Below are positions 1 to 6,067 of a stretch of 13,462 nt of DNA, one piece after another; the first letter of the stretch is position 1, and the number at the start of each line of letters is the position of its first letter. Made by a program: the position numbers and the translations under genes. Location of the stretch: assembly GCA_946480485.1 (NCBI GenBank), contig CAMLJW010000099.1, forward strand, positions 1 through 13,462. Reading direction: 5' to 3'. This stretch comes from an uncultured Streptomyces sp. Its GTDB lineage: Bacteria; Actinomycetota; Actinomycetes; Streptomycetales; Streptomycetaceae. The notes beneath the pieces are model-generated. The model saw nothing but the letters and a program-made list of their open reading frames with translations. It did not search any database and had not been told where the DNA came from.

Positions 1-50
1 GAGTCCCATTCCTCCCCGGCCTGAAGGCCGGGGTTTCCTCGGAGGCATCC
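1..50. mobile_element. Possible right end of an IS200/IS605-type (TnpB) element
   Basis: CCCCGGCC (14-21), loop TGAA (22-25) and GGCCGGGG (26-33) form a perfect 8-bp hairpin, followed by TTTCCTCGGAGG. From memory, this arrangement of CCTCCCC-hairpin-GGGG-TTTCCTCGGAG is like the 3' ends of IS200/IS605-family elements carrying tnpB in Streptomyces and related organisms, where the hairpin is the transposase recognition structure and lies at the end of the guide (omega) RNA. Any transposase or tnpB gene would lie before position 1, so the element is not proven. The alternative is a simple terminator of an upstream + strand gene. Confidence 0.4.
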
Positions 51-51
51 G

Positions 52-900
52 ATGACGCACGCGATGCTCAAGGGGTCGAACGTCCCGCTGGACGCCGCGG
101 CGGTGCGCGCCGTGCTGCGCTGGACGCCGGACCAGGGCGTCCCGGACGTGGACGCCTCGGCACTGCTCCTGCGCCCAGACGGTCGTGTGCGGTCCGATGA
201 GGACTTCGTCTTCTACAACCAGCCCCGGCACCCTTCGGGCAAGGTCTGGCGGCTCGGCAAGAAGCGCGTCGCCGAGGGTCTCACCGACACGATTCAGTCG
301 GATCTGGCGGCCGTTGACGGCGGTGTGGGGCGAATTCTCCTTGTCGCCTCGGCGGACGGCGTCACCTTCGACCGGGTCCGCGCGCTGCGGATCCTGCTGT
401 ATGACGCGGCGCTCGCGGACGGTGAGCCGCTGGCGTACTTCGACATCAAGCCGGAGACCGGCGAGGAGACCGCGCTGATCTGCGGCGAGCTGTACCGGCG
501 CGGGGACGGCTGGAAGTTCCGGGCGCTCGGCGAGGGCTACTCGAACGGTCTGGAGGGGCTGGCGAGCGACTTCGGGATCTCGGTGGACGAGCCCGAGGCC
601 GCGACCTCCGGGGCCGCGGTTTCCGGGAGCTCGCCGTCGCTGCCGCCCGGGCAGCCCACGGCGATGCCCCGGCAGCCGGTCCACGGCTTTCCTCCGGAGC
701 CGACGCGGCAGCCCGCCGCCCAGCCGGCGTACGGCTACCCGCTGCCGAGCAGCCAGCCCGCCTACGGCTACCCGCAGACCGCGCCGCCCCAGCCAGCCGC
801 GGCGACTACGCAGCCCGCGTACGGCTATCCGCAGCCGGTCGCGGCACTGCCCGACCCGCAGTTCAAGCTGCCGCCGCAGGGCCCGCAGTTCCTCCGGTGA
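52..900 (+). CDS. TerD-family stress protein with proline-rich QPAYGYP repeat tail
   Basis: The 282-aa protein has a TerD domain at about residues 1-178 ([13 protein letters not shown] start, DVDASALLL at 32-40, [21 protein letters not shown] at 130-150, [10 protein letters not shown], and a [10 protein letters not shown] end). A disordered tail (179-282) is rich in Pro, Gln and Ala, contains three QPAYGYP copies (224-230, 235-241, 254-260) and ends [12 protein letters not shown]. TerD proteins are calcium-binding proteins of chemical-stress modules. Compared with the two other TerD copies in this window, the DxDAS calcium motif is kept, but the [13 protein letters not shown] motif is replaced by [12 protein letters not shown] (69-80), so one calcium site is probably lost. 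The ATG at 52 has a good GGAGG (41-45) 6 nt upstream. The gene converges on the TerA-like gene. The family call is secure; the function of the tail is unknown. Confidence 0.93.
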   Translation: MTHAMLKGSNVPLDAAAVRAVLRWTPDQGVPDVDASALLLRPDGRVRSDEDFVFYNQPRHPSGKVWRLGKKRVAEGLTDTIQSDLAAVDGGVGRILLVASADGVTFDRVRALRILLYDAALADGEPLAYFDIKPETGEETALICGELYRRGDGWKFRALGEGYSNGLEGLASDFGISVDEPEAATSGAAVSGSSPSLPPGQPTAMPRQPVHGFPPEPTRQPAAQPAYGYPLPSSQPAYGYPQTAPPQPAAATTQPAYGYPQPVAALPDPQFKLPPQGPQFLR

Positions 901-964
901 GCACCGGGCCCGGTGAGCACCGCTCCACAGCCGCTGGGCACCGCTTCGTCACGGGTGAGCACCG
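896..964. repeat. Three direct copies of GGTGAGCACCG
   Basis: GGTGAGCACCG occurs at 896-906, 912-922 and 954-964, and a partial GGGCACCG lies near 936-943. The first copy overlaps the stop codon of the upstream gene. The set fills the 75-bp gap between two convergent genes. Each copy is itself an imperfect palindrome (CGGTG-AG-CACCG), so alternative hairpins are possible on both strands. Confidence 0.7.
902..915. terminator. Palindrome in convergent gap, possible bidirectional terminator
   Basis: CACCGGGCCCGGTG is a perfect 14-nt palindrome just after the stop of the + strand TerD gene and before the stop of the minus strand TerA-like gene. It can fold on either strand with a 4-nt loop. There is no U-tract, which is common for Streptomyces terminators. 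Confidence 0.4.
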
Positions 965-975
965 CCCGGTGGCGC

Positions 976-1713
976 TCAGCGGTCGACCTTCGACTTGTAG
1001 CCGCGGCCCCACTGGAGCCCCCAGCCGTAGAGCCGGTCGAGTTCGGCTTGGAAGCCGTACACGAACTTCACCTCGCGGCGGACCATCAGCTCGTTCTTGA
1101 CGTTCTCGATCATGACCACCGCGCAGGACCGGGCCTGCGGGTGGCGCTCGTCGAGGCCGACCTCGATCCGGGGGCCGTTGCTCGGGTAGAGCGTGACGAT
1201 GGCGTGCGTACGGTCGAAGGCCGGCGTCTGGTCATATATGTAGACGAAGACCAGGAGCCGCTTGATGTCGTCGCGATGATCGAGATTGACGAAGATCGTC
1301 TCACCCGAGCCGGAGCCGAAGCGGTCGTCGCCGCTGAGTTTCACATACGGCGGTGAGTTGAGCTCGCCCAAGAAGCCGCCCAGCGGCTGGACGACGCCCT
1401 TGGTGCCGTCCGTGAGTTCGTACATGCAGCCCAGGTCGAGGTCGACGTTGACCATGCTCTGGGTGTGCGCCTGCACCACCTCGGGCTTGAACGCCTGGAA
1501 GGGGTGGCGCAGCAGGCTGCCGCGCCGCCCGCCGCCTATGTCGGAGGTGCGCATCCGCCAGGACAGGTTGATGCGCAGGTTGCCGTTGGCCGCGCTCTGC
1601 TTGGTGAGCGAGACCGCCTGATTGCGTTTGGTCAGCGCGATGGCGTTGGTCGCCGCGCTGCCCGAATCGAACTGCGACGAGCGCCCGCGCCACAGATCTT
1701 CCCACAAGCTCAT
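976..1713 (-). CDS. TerA-like TerD-fold tellurium-resistance protein
   Basis: The 245-aa protein resembles the TerA/TerD-like proteins of actinobacterial Ter clusters. It starts MSLWEDLWRG, has a basic linker (AIALTKRNQAVSLTKQ, about 25-39), then a TerD-type core: VNVDLDLGCMYEL (88-100), LSGDDRFGSGSGE (126-138), FVNLDHRDDIKRLLVFVYIYD (141-161) and a C-terminus ending YGWGLQWGRGYKSKVDR. DLDLG and GDDRFGSGSGE match the positions of the two TerD calcium motifs (DLDAS and [13 protein letters not shown]) in diverged form. The ATG is preceded by the purine-rich GGGGGCGGG, a weak ribosome binding site. The gene lies downstream of the DUF475 gene on the same strand, with a hairpin at 1753-1789 between them. 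It is probably cytoplasmic, as no signal peptide or membrane segment is visible. The exact subfamily name (TerA versus generic TerD) is inferred. Confidence 0.85.
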   Translation of the reverse strand: MSLWEDLWRGRSSQFDSGSAATNAIALTKRNQAVSLTKQSAANGNLRINLSWRMRTSDIGGGRRGSLLRHPFQAFKPEVVQAHTQSMVNVDLDLGCMYELTDGTKGVVQPLGGFLGELNSPPYVKLSGDDRFGSGSGETIFVNLDHRDDIKRLLVFVYIYDQTPAFDRTHAIVTLYPSNGPRIEVGLDERHPQARSCAVVMIENVKNELMVRREVKFVYGFQAELDRLYGWGLQWGRGYKSKVDR

Positions 1714-1752
1714 CCCGCCCCCACGCCTGACTGTTGACCTCGACGAATACGA

Positions 1753-1789
1753 CGGGGCGGCCCAGAGGAAACCCTCAACGGCCGCCCCG
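1753..1789 (-). terminator. Terminator hairpin after the DUF475 gene
   Basis: CGGGGCGGCC (1753-1762) pairs perfectly with GGCCGCCCCG (1780-1789). Inside the loop, GAGG (1765-1768) pairs with CCTC (1773-1776). The hairpin lies 30 nt past the stop of the minus strand DUF475 gene and has no U-tract. Confidence 0.7.
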
Positions 1790-1818
1790 CTACAAAGCGT
1801 TCCTCACACGGACCGGTG

Positions 1819-2964
1819 TCACACCCCGGACTGGACTTCGGCCTTGTCGTCGGAGGCCTCAGCCTTTCCCTCGGCCGCCGCGAGCGCACGGTTGCGGCGC
1901 ACCGAGGACCAGAACGACCAGCCGATCAGGGCGACGCCGACGAGGCCCGTGATGACCTCGTGGATCTCGTACTTGATCGTGATGAGCAGGATGGCGGCGA
2001 GGGCGCCGATGGCGTAGTGCGCGCCGTGCTCCAGGTAGACGTAGTCGTCGAGGGTTCCCTGGCGGACCAGGTAGACGGTGAGCGACCGTACGTACATGGC
2101 GCCGATTCCGAGGCCGAGCGCCATCAGGACGATGTCGTTGGTGATGGCGAAGGCGCCGATGACGCCGTCGAAGGAGAAGGACGCGTCCAGGACCTCGAGG
2201 TAGAGGAACATGAAGAACGCGGCCTTGCCGGCCAGCTGTACCGCCGAGACCTGCTTGCCCTTGGCCTTGGCTGCTTCCTCCTCCTCGTGCTCGCGCTCCT
2301 CCTCTTCCTCGAGTTTGTTCTCGAAGTAGCCGGAGAGGCCGCCCACCACCATGTAGGTGATCAGACCCGCGATGCCGGAGAGCAGGACCGTCTCCGCCTT
2401 GTCCGCGGGCCCGGAGTGCAGATGGGCCTCGGTCGCCAGGGTCATCGCGGTGACCAGCAGGACGATCAGCGCGATGCAGGCCGACAGCATGTCGACCTTG
2501 CCGAGCTTGGCCAGCGGGCGCTCCAGCCAGCCCAGCCACTTGATGTCACGGTCCTCGAAGATGAAGTCGAGGAAGATCATCAGCAGGAACATGCCACCGA
2601 AGGCGGCGATAGCCGGATGAGCGTCGGTCACCAGCTCCTCGTACCGTCCCTTGTCGGACAGTGCCAGGTCGACGGCTTCGATCGGGCCGATCTTGGCGCT
2701 GATGGCGACGATCACGACGGGGAAGACCAGTCGCATACCGAAGACGGCGATCAGCACTCCGATAGTGAGGAAGATCTTCTGCCAGAAGGCATTCATCTTC
2801 TTCAGGATCCCGGCGTTGACCACCGCGTTGTCGAAGGAGAGCGAGATCTCGAGAACGGACAGGATCGCCACGACGCCGAAGCCGGTCCACCCCCCGTAGA
2901 GCACCGCCGCGACCAAGCCGAGCGCGGTGACCGCGAACGACCAGCCGAAGGTTTTCAGAACCAC
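1819..2964 (-). CDS. DUF475 (TerC-like) integral membrane protein
   Basis: The 381-aa polytopic membrane protein has about nine hydrophobic segments (near residues 8-24, 29-42, 63-90, 117-135, 160-178, 192-210, 247-259, 265-295, 315-352). Two acidic motifs in membrane segments mark the TerC/DUF475 superfamily: SLSFDNAVVNAGIL (41-54) and DASFSFDGVIGAF (260-272). They are near repeats of each other, as expected for a duplicated transporter-like fold. A cytoplasmic-type loop holds a very acidic stretch, EEEEEREHEEEEA (219-231), and the tail is hydrophilic. TerC-like proteins act with TerD proteins at the membrane in metal-linked stress responses; the substrate is not established, and manganese efflux is known for some TerC relatives. 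The start is GTG at 2964, because the nearby upstream ATG (2975) runs straight into a stop. The ribosome binding site is weak. The gene follows the two terD genes on the same strand. Confidence 0.93.
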   Translation of the reverse strand: MVLKTFGWSFAVTALGLVAAVLYGGWTGFGVVAILSVLEISLSFDNAVVNAGILKKMNAFWQKIFLTIGVLIAVFGMRLVFPVVIVAISAKIGPIEAVDLALSDKGRYEELVTDAHPAIAAFGGMFLLMIFLDFIFEDRDIKWLGWLERPLAKLGKVDMLSACIALIVLLVTAMTLATEAHLHSGPADKAETVLLSGIAGLITYMVVGGLSGYFENKLEEEEEREHEEEEAAKAKGKQVSAVQLAGKAAFFMFLYLEVLDASFSFDGVIGAFAITNDIVLMALGLGIGAMYVRSLTVYLVRQGTLDDYVYLEHGAHYAIGALAAILLITIKYEIHEVITGLVGVALIGWSFWSSVRRNRALAAAEGKAEASDDKAEVQSGV

Positions 2965-2984
2965 TGGCTACCCCATCGTGTGTG

Positions 2985-3011
2985 GGGGGACTACCCCCGG
3001 ACGAAGTCCGG
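2985..3011 (-). promoter_or_regulatory. Two overlapping hairpins between terD and the DUF475 gene
   Basis: On the + strand, GGGGG (2985-2989) pairs with CCCCC (2994-2998), and CCGGAC (2997-3002) pairs with GTCCGG (3006-3011). The arms overlap at 2997-2998, so both full stems cannot form at once. The pair fills the 75-nt gap between the terD stop and the GTG of the DUF475 gene. It could be a terminator or an attenuator-like switch. There is no U-tract. The role is inferred. Confidence 0.45.
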
Positions 3012-3039
3012 ACAGGGTCACCCCCCGCCGTACCCGGCT

Positions 3040-3615
3040 TTACGAAACATTGACTCCGAAGTCTAGAGCGATGCCTCGCAGCCCCGACGCATACCCCTGT
3101 CCCACGGCCCGGAACTTCCATTCCTCGCCGTAGCGGTAGACCTCGCCGAAGATCATCGCGGTCTCGGTCGAGGCGTCCTCGGAGAGGTCGTAGCGGGCCA
3201 GTTCCTGCCCGTCGGCCTGGTTGGCGACGCGGATGAAGGCGTTGCTGACCTGACCGAAGGTCTGGCCACGGTTGTCGGCGTCGTGGATGGAGACCGGAAA
3301 GACGATCTTGTCGACGTTGGCGGGCACCTTGGCGAGGTCGATCAGGATCGACTCGTCGTCGCCCTCTCCCTCACCGGTGAGATTGTCCCCGGTGTGCTCG
3401 ACCGAGCCGTCCGGGCTCTTGAGCTGGTTGTAGAAGATGAACCACTCGTCGCCGAGCACCCGCCCCGAGTCGCACAGCAGGGCGCTGGCATCGAGGTCGA
3501 ACGGGGCTCCGGTGGTGGAGCGTGCGTCCCAGCCGAGCCCGATCATCACCTGCGTGAGGTTCGGTGCGGCCTTGGACAGGGAGACATTGCCCCCCTTGGC
3601 GAGCGTGACGCCCAT
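3040..3615 (-). CDS. TerD-family calcium-binding stress protein (downstream tandem copy)
   Basis: The 191-aa single-domain TerD protein has the full set of family marks: [15 protein letters not shown] start, [12 protein letters not shown] (38-49), [15 protein letters not shown] (74-88), [11 protein letters not shown] (104-114), [20 protein letters not shown] (141-160), [12 protein letters not shown] and [14 protein letters not shown]. The DxD and GDNxTGxGxGDDE motifs hold the acidic side chains that bind calcium in TerD. The length is normal for the family. The ATG at 3615 has a strong GGGGAGGA 8 nt upstream. The protein is very similar to the next upstream copy (3718-4293), so the pair is a tandem duplication that has been kept intact. 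The strong hairpin between the copies suggests partial termination or an own promoter. Soluble and cytoplasmic; the likely membrane partner is the DUF475 protein encoded next. Confidence 0.95.
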   Translation of the reverse strand: MGVTLAKGGNVSLSKAAPNLTQVMIGLGWDARSTTGAPFDLDASALLCDSGRVLGDEWFIFYNQLKSPDGSVEHTGDNLTGEGEGDDESILIDLAKVPANVDKIVFPVSIHDADNRGQTFGQVSNAFIRVANQADGQELARYDLSEDASTETAMIFGEVYRYGEEWKFRAVGQGYASGLRGIALDFGVNVS

Positions 3616-3656
3616 GATGCTGGTCCTCCCCGGTCAAGCCTTCAGTTGTCGAGCAG

Positions 3657-3691
3657 GTCCGGCGCCGCACTCGGTGTGTGCGGCGCCGGAC
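3657..3691 (-). terminator. Strong terminator between the tandem terD genes
   Basis: GTCCGGCGCCGCAC (3657-3670) pairs perfectly over 14 bp with GTGCGGCGCCGGAC (3678-3691), leaving a 7-nt loop TCGGTGT. It starts 26 nt after the stop of the upstream terD copy on the minus strand. No U-tract follows, as is usual for this genus. It would separate or attenuate transcription between the two terD copies. Confidence 0.8.
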
Positions 3692-3717
3692 GGGAAGAGG
3701 TGAAGCGCGGCTCGGAC

Positions 3718-4293
3718 TCAGACGTTGACGCCGAAGTCCTGCGCGATGCCGCGCAGGCCCGAGGCGTACCCCTGGCCGATGGCGCGGAACTTCCACTCCG
3801 CGCCGTGGCGGTACAGCTCGCCGAAGACCATCGCGGTCTCCGTCGAGGCGTCCTCGGAGAGGTCGTATCGCGCGATCTCGACGCCGCCGGCCTGGTTCAC
3901 CACGCGAATGAACGCGTTGCGTACCTGGCCGAACGACTGCTGGCGGGTCTCGGCGTCGTAGATCGAGACCGGGAACACGATCTTCTCCACGTCGGCCGGG
4001 ACCGAGGCGAGGTTGACCTTGATCTGCTCGTCGTCGCCCTCGCCCTCACCGGTGAGGTTGTCACCGGTGTGCTCGACCGAGCCGTCCTGGCTCTTGAGGT
4101 TGTTGAAGAACACGAAGTTGGCGTCACTGCTGACCTTGCCCTCCGGGTTCGTCAGGATGGCGCTGGCGTCGAGGTCGAAGTCGGTGCCGGTGGTGGTACG
4201 GACGTCCCACCCCAGACCGACGATGACCGCGGTAAGGCCCGGCGCCTCCTTGGAAAGCGATACGTTGCCGCCCTTGCTGAGGCTGACTCCCAC
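3718..4293 (-). CDS. tdd8: TerD-family calcium-binding stress protein (tdd8-like)
   Basis: The 191-aa TerD protein starts [16 protein letters not shown] and carries [17 protein letters not shown] (38-54), [15 protein letters not shown] (75-89), [11 protein letters not shown] (105-115), [20 protein letters not shown] (142-161) and [13 protein letters not shown]. Both calcium motifs are intact. The start is GTG at 4293 with GGAGG only 4 nt upstream; an ATG 11 nt further upstream is out of frame. The gene lies downstream of the ahpE-type peroxiredoxin gene on the same strand. From memory, the TerD gene next to the peroxiredoxin, DUF3052 and aceE genes in S. coelicolor is tdd8 (SCO2368), reported to affect growth and differentiation; the symbol rests on that synteny and was not checked. 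A candidate ECF-type promoter lies about 58-84 nt upstream. Confidence 0.93.
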   Translation of the reverse strand: MGVSLSKGGNVSLSKEAPGLTAVIVGLGWDVRTTTGTDFDLDASAILTNPEGKVSSDANFVFFNNLKSQDGSVEHTGDNLTGEGEGDDEQIKVNLASVPADVEKIVFPVSIYDAETRQQSFGQVRNAFIRVVNQAGGVEIARYDLSEDASTETAMVFGELYRHGAEWKFRAIGQGYASGLRGIAQDFGVNV

Positions 4294-4350
4294 GAGTCCT
4301 CCATTTGGTGTCCAGGGGCGGGGAGCCCCGTAGTGCGTTGGTATCGGATC

Positions 4351-4377
4351 AACGTCTCGATCCTAGTGAGGGGTTCC
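4351..4377 (-). promoter_or_regulatory. Candidate ECF-type promoter upstream of terD
   Basis: On the minus strand, GGGAAC (4378-4373) and GTT (4353-4351) are separated by 19 nt. The layout resembles ECF promoters such as sigma-R (GGAAT-N18-GTT) or the GGAAC-type -35 of sigma-E-like factors. A transcript would start near 4344-4340 and give a leader of about 45-50 nt. The spacing is one base off the usual, so this is a proposal only. Confidence 0.35.
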
Positions 4378-4403
4378 CCATCCACGCAGGCCCTGCACCC
4401 GAA

Positions 4404-4862
4404 TCACAGAGTGTCCAGCGCCTTCACGTACTCGTTCAGGTCACGCGCGTCCGGCAGAGCGTTGACGACGGTCCAGCGGACGACGCCCCCCTTGTCGATG
4501 ACGAAGGTGCCGCGCACCGCACAGCCCTTGTCCTCGTCGAAGACGCCGTACGCGCGCGACGTCTCGCCGTGCGGCCAGAAGTCGGACAGCAGCGGGTACT
4601 CCAGGCCCTCCTGCTCGGCGAAGACGCGCAGGGTGTGGATGGAGTCGTTGGAGACGGCGAGCAGCTGGGTGTCGCGGTCGGAGAACTGCGGAAGGTTGTC
4701 GCGCAAGGCGCACAGTTCGCCGGTGCACACGCCGGTGAAGGCGAACGGGTAGAAGAGCAGCACCACGTTCTTCTCGCCACGGAAGTCGGAGAGCCGCACG
4801 GTGGCACCGTGGTTGTCCTTGAGCTCGAAGTCCGGGGCCTTGGTGCCGACCTCGATCGCCAT
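4404..4862 (-). CDS. Peroxiredoxin, AhpE/Bcp type (AhpC/TSA family)
   Basis: The 152-aa thiol peroxidase would reduce hydrogen peroxide and organic peroxides in the cytoplasm. It has the thioredoxin-like AhpC/TSA fold: [11 protein letters not shown] at 9-19, and the active-site [13 protein letters not shown] with the P-x3-T-x2-C signature (P39, T43, C46), where C46 is the peroxidatic cysteine. The supporting arginine is likely R117 in [10 protein letters not shown]51 and C114 are further cysteines, and C51 lies where a Bcp/PrxQ resolving cysteine would be, so whether it works by a one- or two-cysteine mechanism cannot be settled by eye. Length and N-terminus fit the mycobacterial AhpE group. 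The start is ATG at 4862 with AAGGA upstream (GGGGAAGGACGC). It is the first gene before the terD run on the minus strand. Confidence 0.93.
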   Translation of the reverse strand: MAIEVGTKAPDFELKDNHGATVRLSDFRGEKNVVLLFYPFAFTGVCTGELCALRDNLPQFSDRDTQLLAVSNDSIHTLRVFAEQEGLEYPLLSDFWPHGETSRAYGVFDEDKGCAVRGTFVIDKGGVVRWTVVNALPDARDLNEYVKALDTL

Positions 4863-5064
4863 AGTCCTGCGTCCTTCCCCTGGGGTTGTTCGGGCGATCC
4901 CCAGCCTACGCAGTGATCAGCGCGCCTCTCGCCGGGGGCACCTTGGCCCCGCCGCCCCCACTCGCGGGCCGTCCGTAGCTGATCGCGCCCTTCCCTTACG
5001 GCTTCGCCCAGGGAAACGTTCGCCTTGTACAGCCACGAGCCGAAGGCGCACGGCGGTGTCCAAA
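4863..5064. other. Upstream region of the peroxiredoxin gene
   Basis: No gene is supported here. The region holds the peroxiredoxin ribosome binding site (AAGGA near 4874) and a two-level hairpin: TTCCCT (4991-4996) pairs with AGGGAA (5010-5015), enclosing GGC-TTC-GCC. I saw no convincing -35/-10 pair and no tRNA-like fold. Confidence 0.5.
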
Positions 5065-5099
5065 AGCCGGAGGGCCTCGCAGCACGAGGCCCTCCGGCT
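5065..5099 (-). terminator. Rho-independent terminator after the DUF3052 gene
   Basis: AGCCGGAGGGCCTCG (5065-5079) pairs over a perfect 15 bp with CGAGGCCCTCCGGCT (5085-5099), loop 5 nt. On the minus strand the stem is followed directly by TTT (from AAA at 5062-5064), giving a short U-tract. It is the second of two hairpins after the DUF3052 stop and is the clearest terminator in the window. Confidence 0.9.
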
Positions 5100-5128
5100 C
5101 TTGGAAGCAGGCCGTCCCGGCCGAAATG

Positions 5129-5155
5129 AGGTCCGGGGGCGGAGCCCCCGGACCT
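5129..5155 (-). terminator. First hairpin after the DUF3052 gene
   Basis: AGGTCCGGGGGC (5129-5140) pairs over 12 bp with GCCCCCGGACCT (5144-5155), loop GGA. It lies 22 nt past the stop codon. The GGGGGCGGAGCCCCC core is a common intergenic hairpin in Streptomyces. With the hairpin at 5065-5099 it forms a tandem terminator. Confidence 0.75.
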
Positions 5156-5177
5156 GTACGGTCAACGCAGCGGAGCG

Positions 5178-5615
5178 TTACCGCTTGGACTTGGCCGCCT
5201 TCGGGGTGGCCAACCGACTGCCGCTCCAGTCCTTGCCCACGCTGATGCTCTTGGTCTGGGACAGACCCGCGGTCGTCGCGGCTTCGGCGACGTCGCTCGG
5301 CTCCACGTAGCCGTCACGGCCGGTCTTCGGTGTCAGCAGCACGATGGCGCCGCCCTCTTCGACGTACGTGGTGGCATCCACCAGCGCATCCGTCAGGTCG
5401 CCGTCGTCGTCACGGTGCCAGAGCACCACGGCGTCGGCGACGTCGTCGTACTCCTCGTCCACGAGCTCGCTGCCGATGACTGCCTCGATGGCCTCGCGGA
5501 GCTCCTGGTCGACGTCGTCGTCGAAACCGATCTCCTGGACCACCTGCTCGGGCTGGAATCCCAGCCTGGCGGCCAGGCTCGTCCGCTCCTCCGCGTGGTC
5601 CGCGGTCGCGCTCAC
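5178..5615 (-). CDS. DUF3052 family protein
   Basis: The 145-aa acidic protein belongs to the actinobacterial DUF3052 family, whose function is unknown. It starts SATADHAEERTSLAARLGFQ, has an acidic middle (FDDDVDQELREAIEAVIG at 31-48, DDVADAVVLWHRDDDGDL at 57-74), then ATTYVEEGGAIVLLTPKTGR (81-100), GYVEPSDVAEAATTAGL and a basic KAAKSKR tail. No signal peptide or membrane segment is seen. The start is GTG at 5615, chosen because AGGAGGC stands 5 nt upstream and the family begins at SATADHAEER. The open frame continues upstream to an ATG at 5708, but that 31-residue extension has no ribosome binding site and is unlike the family. It diverges from aceE across 452 nt, and that pairing, from memory, is conserved in streptomycetes. 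Confidence 0.9.
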   Translation of the reverse strand: MSATADHAEERTSLAARLGFQPEQVVQEIGFDDDVDQELREAIEAVIGSELVDEEYDDVADAVVLWHRDDDGDLTDALVDATTYVEEGGAIVLLTPKTGRDGYVEPSDVAEAATTAGLSQTKSISVGKDWSGSRLATPKAAKSKR

Positions 5616-6067
5616 GGGTTGCCTCCTGATCATGAGTTGGTAGATGTTCAGCATCGCGCGTACGCGAAGCATTGGCCGTAGTCCACACGGGCGGGGCGGA
5701 TCGCGCAAGTACCCGGCCGTCGAGACCGCCTAAACGGTGACGATCCTGGCCGTGTCGCCGCAACTCCAGACAGCGAATCACAGCATCAGGTAACACACAC
5801 CACCAGCAATCTGCCCGTTTTATGGATTTAGGAACGCTACGAGGGTACGAGAGCCGAATGGGTTCGCGGAACGCGTCACGGGCCGGGCGTATCGTTGCGA
5901 TGTGCCGGGCACCCCGGGGGGACTGGACGAGAGCGTTGGTTACCCCACGGTAGAGATGACGTTTCCGTTCCCGCGGTACACGATGGGGAGCGGTGCAGAC
6001 GCCGAAGGAAACCGAAGCGAAAACAGAAGAACCGAGAAGAACGGCCCCCTGAAAGCGAAGGAACAGC
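5616..6067. other. aceE: Divergent regulatory region between the DUF3052 gene and aceE
   Basis: No gene is supported in these 452 nt. The left part holds the AGGAGG of the DUF3052 gene (about 5622-5627) and a locally AT-rich stretch at about 5770-5835, the best place for divergent promoters. TATCGT (5890-5895) stands 6 nt before a GTG at 5902 that opens a 75-codon frame overlapping aceE; its codon use is poor, so it is not called as a gene. CCGGG-CAC-CCCGG (5905-5917) is a small hairpin. From about 6000 to 6062 the future aceE leader is purine-rich and contains two GAAGGA-like sites (6004-6009 and 6057-6062); only the second is correctly placed for the start. Confidence 0.6.

Noticed and set aside
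2997..3011. CCGGAC-GAA-GTCCGG as an operator for a dimeric repressor
   Set aside because: It lies between a stop codon and the next gene and forms a stable hairpin, so an RNA role is the simpler explanation.
1816..3066. Plus-strand open frame of 416 codons
   Set aside because: Antisense shadow of the DUF475 gene; the product is Asp/Glu/His/Gln-rich and has no recognisable domain.
3283..4752. Plus-strand open frame of 489 codons across two terD genes and the peroxiredoxin
   Set aside because: Shadow of three well-supported genes on the minus strand. Its repeated segments simply mirror the terD duplication.
4863..5177. Possible tRNA gene in the gap between the peroxiredoxin and DUF3052 genes
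   Set aside because: No T-arm GTTCRA with matching acceptor and anticodon stems on either strand; the strong stems are terminators.
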